From contig BTPP01000003.1 in assembly GCA_037102815.1 (NCBI GenBank), forward strand, positions 1,984,001 to 2,048,000: a DNA stretch of 64,000 nt. The letters are read 5' to 3'. Positions 36,501 to 46,560 of this stretch are shown piece by piece; within the stretch, counting starts at the first letter, position 1, and each line of letters begins with the position of its first letter. The notes under the pieces were generated by a model, which saw only the letters and a list, made by a program, of their open reading frames with translations, ran no database searches and was not told the origin of the DNA. The DNA is from Neurospora intermedia. Taxonomy: Eukaryota; Ascomycota; Sordariomycetes; Sordariales; Sordariaceae. A program made the translations under genes and the position numbers.

Positions 36501-38640
36501 CCTTAATAAATTTAAAGAGCGGTAATCCCTACTAATATTCTAATATTCTTTATATAAAGATAGGAGAATAAATAGAATAAATAATTATTAAATCCTTTAA
36601 ATTTTTAAACGTTACTATAACCCAATCCTTTTTAATTTAGAAATTTAGGTCCTTTAAATTCTATTTCTTATTTATATATATTATTACCCTTCTCTTTTCT
36701 ATATAATTAACCCCAAAATATCTCCTACCTTTAGGATAATAAATATCCCTATTTAAATTTCTACCCGGCTCTTAAATTGCTATAATATTATAAATCTCCT
36801 CTTACTTAAATAGAAGTTTCCCTCTTTCGTACGACCTCCCTACGTTCTAATAGAATATTTTTAATTAGATTATTAATTACCTTAAAATAAGGTTCTTTCT
36901 AATCTTTCAATGGAAAATAAGGGTATTACTTCCCCGGGGGGGGGCTATAATTATATAAATACTATTACTACTATATAATTAACCCCCCCCTATATTTTAT
37001 AAATATATATAAATATTTATCGGGCTTTACGAATTTAATAATTTTAATCGGAAGGATAGGCCGACGATCTTCTTCGACCGTCCCCTCTTTATAATTTCTT
37101 TAATATATTTCTCTAGGGTAATAATAGTATAGGAATTAGGGGGGGCGTCTAGGAGGACGCCCTTATTTATAATTTCTATTATTAGCTCTAATACCTTTTT
37201 AGTTAAGTTCCTATAGAGGGTAAACGCCCGCGGCCTTTTAATATATATAATAAACGCCTTTATAATTACCTTCCGGAAAATAGAGTACTCTTTACAATTA
37301 TATATATAATAGCCCTTCTTCCTACATAATTTATAATAAACGAATAATTTATTATTATTGGACGGGCAATTTACTTCGCTAAAGTAATCTCCTTTATATT
37401 TAATTTCGCTGTAATAGGCGTAAATATTTTTTTAATAGTAAAATTTTACTATATATTTAATTCCCTAATATTTAAAATATTATTAAATGTTATTCGAAAT
37501 TTAGAACGGCTCGTATAAGTATATACCGCCGTCCTAAAGAAAAAAATTATCTTAGAAGAAGTATACTGCTAAAATAATAACGATTTCCATTAAAAAAAGG
37601 CCTTTATTCTCTTCGTCCCTTTTCTACTATAGCCGAACTCTAATAATAAATATTTTTAGGTTTTTCTCCTTCGTTCTATTTAATATAACTTCCAATATAG
37701 TATAATTATTAATACTATTCTAAGGTATACTTCGAATTAGTACGCTTATAATACTTATAGTAATAAAAGTATTAGGGCTAAAAATTTCTTTAACTTATAT
37801 TTAATTATATTAATATTCATTATATATAGATTTAATAAATATAATTATGTAATCTCCGGTTATTAATATTCTAATAACTATTCGAACTATTAGGCTGATA
37901 TTCTTTTTATTTAAATATATAGTTAAAGTTGTTTTTGTATTTTTATTTGAACGGTTTATAAATTCGGTAGTAATTATTACTCTCTTAATAGTGAATTACT
38001 ATTTGAAATTAAAAGGGATAAATTTCTTAATAATAGTAAATAATTATTAGAAAGTAGTACTAATTTTATTTAAATTAACTTTCGCTATAATATCGGCCTA
38101 ATGCTTCGGTACCTCTTAAACGACTTTCTTAATTTCCTTTAGAATATCCTTCTTTAAATTATCGAAATCCTTTTTAGTAATAAACTAATTAGTCCCAACC
38201 TTACTAGCCTCGGGTCGTATAGACTTACTTTTTTTAATACGTACCTTTATAAATTCGAAAATCAATTTTCGAATTTAATAATAATCCTTAATTAAAATAG
38301 TATTGTAATTTATAAATTTATTTACTTTAATAATAAACTTCCTTAATATTTTATTATCTTCCTCTATTTTATTTAAAATCTTTGTAGTAAGTATAGCTTT
38401 AGGATTATTATATACTGAAATCTCTATAAGTAGGTTATAAATACTATTTTCGAGTCTATAAGTATTGTTATTAATAGCTATTAGTAACAATAATGCAACG
38501 CCGTCGCTATATTCGTCGTAGGATATTATAAAGGACGTAAACGACCCTCCTAAGTCGATTACCGTTATTAATTTTCGTTTTAGAGCACTCCTCGACCAGA
38601 AATCGGCGTTTCCGGTTTCAAAGCAGTTTTTAGGACTATA
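33600..38640 (-). mobile_element. Tad1-like LINE (ORF1 and ORF2), RIP-degraded
   Basis: Minus strand, near full length. ORF1 region ~38,600-37,050: the surviving frame 38,490-38,275 is a charged, coiled-coil-like gag segment, and a zinc-knuckle-like remnant (KKGYYIYNCKE) lies near 37,300. ORF2: an APE-type endonuclease at ~36,860-36,250, with AIQEPGRNLNRD early and RDYNFYYPNWDLENT later (compare GDFN..HP.W in the family). The reverse transcriptase lies at ~35,560-34,640: IFLDLKGAFN near 35,100 and VGFANNINI near 34,830, where intact elements have FADD. The post-RT segment at ~34,300 matches that of the 28,868 fragment. Stops in every domain. Inactive. Confidence 0.75.
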
Positions 38641-38689
38641 TATATAGTTAGCGTATATAAGACCAATAATAATATATAGGTATTTATAG

Positions 38690-39050
38690 CGCTTTATTAA
38701 AATAGGGTCCTTCTCTAAGTTCTCTTAAGGAGACAACTATACAACGTTAAATGCTACCTAATAGAAACCTTTAGCTTTATTTTAGTTGTAGTTTACTTAT
38801 ATTACCCTTACTTTATTTATAATTACAATAGTTTATACTTACTATTATTATAAAGAAGTTTAATCCTTTTTTATTATATTACTTTAATATTGAAATATTT
38901 GTATAGAAATTAAAAATATTACTCTTTTTTATTATTTTTCTATTTGAACCCTACAACTCCTTTCTCTGATTTTTTTGCTACCTTTCGATTTTATTTCCCT
39001 ATTTATATCCCTACTTCCTTGCTTTATCTCCCTTATTATTACGAGCGACG
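38690..39050 (+). repeat. Family F, 5' fragment
   Basis: Resembles the first ~350 bp of F (GGGTCCTTCTCTAAGTTCTC near 38,712 corresponds to GGTCCTTCTCCAATTCTC). More diverged than the other copies. Abuts the 5' end of the minus-strand LINE. Confidence 0.5.
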
Positions 39051-39128
39051 TAGTTATAAGAGATAAAGTTAAATATATTAAATCTAAGTCTATAGTAAAA
39101 TTATAAAATAAAGAAAAAAAGGGGGAAA

Positions 39129-39590
39129 TGTGTAAAGGTACGCGTAAGGTCTAGGGTTGTAACCTAGAGTCTATACGCTAGCCTAGTACGCTATCCCAAT
39201 AATAAGTTAGTTATATACTATAGTTGTACGGTTTCTATATATTAAGGTCTGTCTACTAATTCTATAATATTATCCCTTTAGTGTAAAAAGATTCATCCCG
39301 AGTTGTGTAAAGTCTATTATAAAGACTATTATATATATAAAGTGGGTCCTAACCTAACTAATTAGAAATATTTAAAAAAGTCGCTATCACTATAGTTCGA
39401 ATATAGTTATTTTCTAAATAGAGAGGGCGTGTTATTATAGCCCTATACTATAACTACCTAGAAAGTACACTATATAGGTTATAGTTACGTAGGTGTACGC
39501 TGCCGTTGTAATATACCTAACGATAATTAAATAAGGGTTCAGCGCGCACCCGCGCACTTACTTAATATCGATAGCTAGCCCACTTTTACA
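39129..39590. mobile_element. Candidate solo LTR or short inverted-repeat element
   Basis: 462 bp beginning TGTGTAAAGG and ending CTTTTACA; the flanks extend the inversion (GGAAA before, CTTTCC after). TG..CA ends suit a fossil solo LTR, but I see no 5-bp target duplication, and the inverted flanks suit a small terminal-inverted-repeat element instead. No coding. Origin undecided. Confidence 0.35.
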
Positions 39591-40724
39591 CTTTCCTTCT
39601 TCTTTTTCTTAACTTTAATATTGAATTAAATTATACTACAACCTCCTTAAGCTAGCTTACCTAGTTATCTTTTTCACTCAGCTTACTTACTCTTGCTAAT
39701 ATTGTAATCGGCTCAAACTTTTTAATAAAAAGTTTGGAGAGTTATAGGGGGTTTGGGGTACTAAGGTCGATTTTTTTGAGCGTTAACTAGCTTGGGTAGT
39801 AAAAAAAGTCAGAAAACTTTAAAAAATTAAATTAGGGTGCTTAGAGAATGTATATACTAATGTAGAGTGTTTTACTTTCCTAAAATAGTAAAAGATTATT
39901 AGAATTTTAGCGTTTTTTGCTCAAAATTGACAAAATCTTAGAAGTAGGTCCCTCCCTACTTTTAGTAGAAAAGTTGTAAGTTTTTGTAAGTTTTCGTAAA
40001 TTTCTCTCGTCTTAGTATATATAGGGTATTATACAAGTACGATTGTTATATTAACGAACGTTATATTAATTGAGCTGTATTTGATTATTGTATACCGGTT
40101 TATTAGAATTATAATATATAGTAATTATTATACTTTTATATTCTTCGATATTGGTTATTATAGATCTGGGAGGTTATAATTGAGTTGCGTTCGTATTTAT
40201 AGTAGTTATAGTAATTTACGTTATCCTTCGAAATAAATTGAAGAAAGATCTAGAAATTATATACTATAATTTAGAGTATACTAGAAAGTTAATTAATAAA
40301 ATTTACTACGGTTCGTTAGTATAATTTAAATAGCTCTTTAGAATAGACTAACTTATTTTTAATATATTATTAAAATAGCTTTAAAGGAATATTAATTTGG
40401 CGCTTAATTAATATTAGATAGTATATTAGAAGTTAATAGTATTTTTATATATTTTAGTTTATTATTAGGATTAGTAAACCGCTTTATACTAGTTTTAAAT
40501 TAATTAGAATTCGGTATTAAAAATTATAAATAATTTACTAGTAGTATATAAATATTTGTATATTGTATATATTATATTATTATTAAATAATTATTTAAAT
40601 TTAATAATCGAGTTGGATCCTAGTTTAAATACCTTTAATAATTATATTGGTGCTATTAATGGTACTTATATTACGGCGTATATTAAGAAGGAAGATTAAC
40701 TTCGTTAGTACGATTGAAAGGGAA

Positions 40725-41590
40725 AATACAGTTCCCCTGGGCGGAGCCAATGTCCAGGGGAGACAGAGAGACGCCCTCAGAACTTACTTAGTAAAAAAAA
40801 AAAAAAAAAAAAAACTCAAAGCTGAACTGAACGGGTAACCTTTAAAAAAGACGTTCAAATAATAACTATTAAGCTACAAGCTCCACTAGTTTCTTGAGTG
40901 AGTATTCGAATTACCTGTCCTATATTACTAATTTCGTCCCCCCCCCCCCCCTCCCCCCACCTTTTAAAAAAAAAAAAAAAAAAAAAAACTCAAAGGCAAA
41001 ATTTTGAAATTTTTTTTTTCTTTTTTTTTCACGTTTACAATTTCCAACTTTCAACCCTAACCCTAACCCCCTCTTCAAATTCTCAGGGTTAAAGGTCTGG
41101 TCTAGGACTTAGTCATTTTTGGGACTTGGTTATTTTTTTAAACTTAGTCATTTTTCGGACCTCACGGTCGCAACCAGAATCCTTCTTTTTGATTTCTTTT
41201 GCATTTTTCTCAACAACCAGGGCGTGCACCACAATGCGACCGGTATTAAAATGACCGCCTTTTTTTCCTCTTCAATCTGACACCGGGTGCATTTTAATGC
41301 ATTTGACGGCCGCGGAGGAATCTCCGTTGCAAAGGAAAAAGTAGCTTTTTGGAGCTACTATTCGAACCGTGTCTTGCTTGGCGCTAGAAATTCCTCTTTG
41401 GGACTGCCAAGACGAAGCGCACGGATCACATAGTGACCATTTTTTTTACATTCTGGCCCATTATAGACAGATACGCCGCGCCTTCCTCGCTTGCGTTAGG
41501 TAGGCCCATGGACCACGCGACCTTTGGTGCGGGGAATCCTCCATGTTACCTTTCGGCCCACGACAACGCTGGAGCTCTAAGGCATAGGCG
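40725..41590 (-). repeat. Composite repeat R, copy 2, inserted in the Harbinger transposase
   Basis: Read on the minus strand it has the same order as copy 1: ACTTTTTCCTTTGCAA (41,344-41,328), GGCGGTCATTTT (41,260-41,249), telomere-like TTAGGGTTAGGGTT (41,070-41,052), a T-rich tract, the tRNA-like module (~40,890-40,820), a long T run and a GC-rich end. Much of it keeps normal GC, so it was RIP-treated less than its host or arrived later. Two nearly equal runs of more than 20 A, each followed by ACTCAAAG (40,793-40,820 and 40,967-40,995), bracket the tRNA-like module. Exact ends and target duplication are not certain. Confidence 0.65.
40820..40890 (-). other. tRNA-like module inside repeat R (copy 2)
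   Basis: On the minus strand: GGAGCTTGTAGCTTAATAG (A-box-like), a spacer, then CCCGTTCAGTTCAGC (weakly B-box-like), followed directly by a run of about 22 T, which would act as a Pol III terminator. Matches the module in copy 1. Does not fold as a complete cloverleaf by eye. Confidence 0.35.
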
Positions 41591-42204
41591 TCTCAATAAA
41601 TAATTTAGAACGTATTTACTATTGTAAATTTCGACTTCTCTTTTACGTATATATTAGCGGGTATAGAGGGTTCGACGAACGATACTTCACTATATATTTA
41701 AATATTTTTATATTTATTTTATATCCTATATAGTTAATACTATATTACCGATATTGGGTTTAATGTAAGGTAGGGTATTATAATTCCTTATCTAAATATT
41801 AGATATTATCTTTAAAATTAGAAGAATATAGATATATAATTAAAAGACCTTAAAGAATTATATAATTTACATTATTTTTATATTCGAATTATTATAGAGA
41901 ATATTTTTAATTATTTAAAAAGCGGTAGAAGATTATAAGGGTAGTACTATTTGAGTATAGTATTAATAATTAACGATAGGTGGTATATACGGTAATTATA
42001 TTGTATAATTTTATTATAAAGTATATAAAGTAACCCTACTAATTAAATAAAAGAAAGTAACAGTTAATAAATTAAGCGAAGTTAAAGGCGTAGAATATTG
42101 TAAGGAATTATTATTCTAATTCTATTAGATAATGTGTATTAATATTAATATAGAGGAATTAGCAATTATATTTGAAAAAGAAGAGGGATACGAAGTAATT
42201 TATT

Positions 42205-42537
42205 ATATATAGAGTAGAGTAGAGTAAAGTATAGTAGAGTAGTAGGGGGTAGGGAGGGGAGGTTTCAGATTATTAATTTATATATAATTATTTACTACAT
42301 TTTTGAAAAGATTAAATTATTTTATAAAATCTACAATTTTGAGTTGAAATGTAGTAAATTTAGTAAATCCGTATAATATAGTAAATTTAATAATTTTAGT
42401 AGTATAGGGAGTTTGGTGCAGTAAATTTATATGTTTGTTATAATTTAGTAAAATTATTATATTATTAACTATTACTCCCTTCCCTACCCCCTTTATTTAT
42501 ATATTCTATTCTATTCTATTCTACTATACTATACTTA
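42205..42537. repeat. Inverted-repeat segment inside the Harbinger element
   Basis: GGGGGTAGGGAGGGGAG (42,246-42,262) is mirrored by CTCCCTTCCCTACCCCC (42,475-42,491). Both arms continue outward into AGAGT/ACTAT-type pentamer runs, so each arm spans about 55 bp. It lies between the two Harbinger coding regions and may be either a small MITE or part of the transposon. Confidence 0.45.
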
Positions 42538-42559
42538 ATCCTTCTATTGGTTAATATAC

Positions 42560-43550
42560 CCCTCCTTTATTTTTTTATTTAATTTTAACTACGTACTAGT
42601 AAATAGAGGGTAGTTTCTAATATAATTAATATAATTTATTATCTCCTTCTCTTTTAATTTAAAGAATTCGCACTATAGATTTTCGATAGCGAGTATTATA
42701 TTATTAAATCCGGCTAACTTAAGGGCTTATAATAATGTAGCCGCCTTCTCTATTAATACGTTTAATAATTCGATTTTACTACCCTTCTTTCTTCGAGTAA
42801 TATTACTACTACTTATATTAATAAAGGGAATTTCGCCTTTTAGTAGTAGGGTCTAGGTCGGATCGGTATTCCTCTTATATTATTGCGCTTTAATAAGTTT
42901 CTTTGCCGGGCGTAGGGTAAACTTTTGAATTTTATCGTCGTTACCCTTAACTTTATTATTATTAAATAATACAATTTCTTTTCTATTATTACTATTATGA
43001 CCCTTAAAATTAACGTTATTATTTTTAAATAGTTTATTTATTTACAATTTACCCGCTTCCGTAATCCCTATACCGGCCGCCTTAATCCTAAAGAATATTT
43101 AAGAATAAATTTTAATATTATTAAGCGGGGTCTTAATAAATTAGTCAATAGTATAGTTCTTAGTATTCTTCTAATTCCGAAACGCCTCCTAATTATATAT
43201 AAATATTTTAGGTAATTTAGTATCGGGAGTTAGTAATATACTAGAAATTAAGAGAGCCTCCTTCTAATACCAATATTATCATTATTCAATATTAAATTTT
43301 ATTTTAATATACTTTTAGGTCTATATATATTCGGTCTACTTTTCTACGTACGATACTTTTATTCGCTCCTATACTATAGTATAATCCTTTAGTTATATTA
43401 AATTAAAGAGTTTTTCGTTCTTATATTTAAAAAATTATACTATTACTAAATTAATTATAGGTTAAGTCCAATTTATCCTCTTCTTTAATAGGCGTAGCTT
43501 CTTAATCCTTTTAGGTTTAAGGGGTATTTATTTCCACTTTAAGGGAGGGG
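42560..43550 (-). pseudogene. Second coding region of the Harbinger element, decayed
   Basis: Minus-strand frames give long protein-like stretches between stops (for example LLTPDTKLPKIFIYN and NFKGHNSNNRKEIVLFNNN). In PIF/Harbinger elements the partner gene, on the opposite strand, encodes a Myb/SANT-like DNA-binding protein. I see no clear Myb tryptophans, so the assignment rests on position. Confidence 0.4.
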
Positions 43551-44765
43551 GGTATATTTCGGGACGATTTCCTATTTTAAATAATATTTCGAGCCAGTTG
43601 GGTACTATTTAGAGAAGTCGTTATAATATTACTATAGATCTCAATTGACTGAATATTATCGAATAGATATAATTAAGAAGGTTAGGTATTATTAATCTGA
43701 TTGTAATTAGCCGGATAAATAAATTAACTATTAAAATTGAGGGTTAGGAAGGTTGGTGGTTAATTATAATTATTAGGTAACTTAGAAGTATCCTTTAGTA
43801 GAAGTAAGAGCGGGATATCCAATTTACTCTATTACTCTTCGCCTTTATTATTTAATAATAACGATAATAGTAAAGTACTCAAGCCGTTTAAAAGGGTTAA
43901 ATATTCGTCTTAGGCGTTTATTTTTTTAGATTAGGACGCATTTTGGCTGGTGTTTTACGTGTAAGTTAGAATATAGCTAGGTTCTAGACTTTGGTAGGGT
44001 CTAACCTTATTTTTCAGGCGATATTTATAAAGCGGTGAGTAGGTCTTAGCCAACTAGACTATAAATAGTCATCGCTATACTAATGTAGCGTTAAAGCGGT
44101 ATAATCGATTTATATCCACCCATTCTGCTTGGCGGCATATAACGAAATACTCCTACCTTTTTATTGAAAAGTTTGAGCCGATTATAGTATAAAGTAGTCT
44201 CAGTCAGACCTACTAACCTCTAAAACCACCCCACCCTACCCGTTTCTACAGTAGTAGGTCTAAGCCAATTTTGAGCATTTCGGCCGTTAGCCGCTATAGG
44301 ACCCAACTATTACAATTGAACTCTATTCTAGTTAGAATTAAAATATACCTTAACTCTAATTATTTACTCTTACTAGAACGAAACCTATAAAATCGTAATA
44401 CGTAATATATCCGTTTTCGTTTTCCGCGATTCTAATTAGAGCGAAACCCTTAAAGTTGTAATACGTAATTTATCCGTTTTCGTCTACAATAACTCCGATT
44501 AGAGCGATGTATATAGACCTACGATGTTTGATTTACCTAATGTAATTTACTATTCTTTTTATAAAACGGCCCCTCTAACTTTACCTAATAACCCTTCTAC
44601 GCTCGCGTTTAATTCGCCTATTCTTTTATTTGAATTTAGTATTTTTCTAAATATTCTAATTATACTAACGTATTTAACTCGTACGTATTTAAACCCCGGG
44701 GTTTTAATTTTAACCCTTTATTACGGCCCTCCAACTTTACCGAACCTAATCGTATACGGCCTACC

Positions 44766-45023
44766 TATAAGGGGTGCAGCACAGTTGGCACAAATGCTGG
44801 CCTCAATTAATCGATAAGGTTCTACGAAGAAGAAAAGAGGGTAAAAGAGCGCCCTCTAGGCGGGTATAGCCAGCTGTCCTTTTTAAGGGACGTGCGTGCG
44901 TACGGGCTACTGTGGTGCTGTAGCAGTAAATAACCTAATTAGTTGTATTAATTACCGGCCGGTTAGGACTCGGACTAGTGAGAATACTAATTACTCTAAC
45001 TACGGGTAGTAAGCCCTATAATA
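44766..45023 (-). repeat. Gypsy 3' LTR
   Basis: 258-bp direct repeat of 51,970-52,227, next to CTACC on its outer (left) side. The central part (ATCGATAAGGTTCTACGAAG) is identical in both copies. Confidence 0.9.
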
Positions 45024-45339
45024 TTAGCCCCCTCCTCCCCTCCAATTAGAAGACTATTTACAAGCCTGTACCCTATTATATATACCCTTAATATTAAACG
45101 ATAGGCCTCCCCTTTACTACTACCTATATTACGTTCGAATAATCTATATTTTTTAAATTGCTCTTTCTCTCTCTCTCTTCCTCCTTTCTCCTTCTTTAAT
45201 AAAATTACAACCTTCTACTATAAATATCCTTATACTACCGTCTCCCTACCGTTCTAATTCTTACCCTATTTCTCTCCTACTCCTTTACTACTTCTTTATC
45301 TTTCGCTCCATTGTTTATTCTACTCTCACCCCGTTCTTA

Positions 45340-46560
45340 TACTAATATATCGGTAGTAATTTATTTAAAATATTTAATATTCCTAATTAGCCTAGTTTTA
45401 ACCAATTCGTTTAATTCTAGTAATTTTAATAGTTCCTATAGTAGTAATAGTAATAAGGCTCCTCCCCCACCCTGCTCGTAATTCCTACTCCGGCTCCTAA
45501 GAAGCCTAAGATCCTTAAGCCGGTTTAAACCCGGCCTAATATAACTACGGTCGGTATTAGTAAAACTACTACCGATAATACAATTTCGGCCTTCGTTGTT
45601 AAAGTAATTGAATTTTAGCCTAATTAATATATCTACTACCTCTCTTATAAATATAATTATATCGTTACTCTTATAGGCAATTCGGCTACTATTTATCTAC
45701 CCTATTAATATAGTAAAGTAGTTTATAAACTAACCCTAATTTAAGCTTAGGACGCCTTCGTAGCCTAGTATATTGTCGGTTATATTTCTAATCCCTAACG
45801 GACTATCTTTTTAGCTACCTTTAAAGCGCTACTAAGTTTCTCCCTCCTAGAGGAGAAGGGTTTTATTCCTATGTAAGTTATTTATTTCTTTTTTACTTTA
45901 TAATACTAGTTCTAACTCTTTCTATAATAGTTCTTAGGGTAGAATTGGTATTGAAGCGGCCGTCGCCCGTCCGCCGAGTCCCTCTATCGAGCCTAGCGAT
46001 TCCGGTATTAATTTTTTATTAGGAATTGAATTAATTAAATTCTAGAAGAGGATAACTACTTTAAAATTCAATATAGATAAAATAAAGTAGGTAGTGGACC
46101 TCCCTATTATAAAATTAATAAATAAATTTATTAACTAGTATAATAATAAACTTAAAGAGAAGAAAAAAAAAAAAAAAGAAGTAGCTACTACTATTACCGC
46201 TACCGCTAAGACTCTCACCCTAGTAGCCGGCCCTTCTAGTACCTAATTTAAATACCGTCTTCTAATTTATAAAAAGGATAATACTCCTAGTAAATGCCCT
46301 TGTACTAATAATCCTGCTACTACTACCCTTCGCAAATTCGAATAATAGGATGCCCCTATCCCCCAACTACCCCTCGAAGTCCGTCCCTCGGACGGTATTC
46401 GTCTACTCCCCTCGCTATTACCTAATATATACTTAAAGAATATTCGCCCTTATAATATATACGAACCTATATTAAAAAACCTTACTAGTAGTAGAAAGGA
46501 GAATATTAATTCTTTTAATATAAATAACGCTATAAAGGATTTACTAAATAATAATATTAT
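45340..46560 (+). other. Coding-like segment antisense to the Gypsy pol, near its 3' LTR
   Basis: The region between the left LTR and the recognisable pol reads more like protein on the plus strand: a Ser/Asn-rich part near 45,430, then a Lys run and a Thr/Ala-rich part (KEVATTITATAKTLTLVAGP) near 46,160-46,230. It could be an extra antisense gene of this element or an older insertion. No family recognised; treat as part of the fossil. Confidence 0.3.

Larger units (their letters stand above)
39990..42030 (+). pseudogene. PIF/Harbinger transposase (DDE_Tnp_4 type), broken
   Basis: The first part ends near 40,724 and contains YIGAINGTYITAYIKKED, equivalent to the GAIDGTHI catalytic block of Harbinger transposases (N stands where the first catalytic D is expected). 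The second part resumes at about 41,600 with FTYILAGIEGSTNDTSLY, equivalent to the G.EGS.ND block, followed near 41,770-41,900 by a GD-G and a Leu-rich segment typical of the end of the domain. About 865 bp of unrelated repeat R lies between the two parts, at a point where intact homologues are continuous. Many stops from C-to-T changes. Non-functional. Confidence 0.75.
39700..44189 (+). mobile_element. PIF/Harbinger DNA transposon, 4.49 kb including an insertion
   Basis: Terminal inverted repeats of at least 35 bp: TATTGTAATCGGCTCAAAC at 39,700 and, inverted, GTTTGAGCCGATTATAGTA ending at 44,189; the few differences I see are transitions. A TAA target duplication lies at 39,697-39,699 and 44,190-44,192, as expected of the superfamily. 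Inside are a plus-strand DDE_Tnp_4-type transposase in two parts (~39,990-40,724 and ~41,590-42,030) and a second decayed coding region on the minus strand (~43,550-42,560). This is the usual two-gene Harbinger layout. The transposase is interrupted by composite repeat R. RIP-like, inactive. Confidence 0.85.

Noticed and set aside
44524-44817. 97-codon plus-strand frame
   Set aside because: It begins in element Z and ends inside the Gypsy LTR, so it is an accidental join, not a gene.
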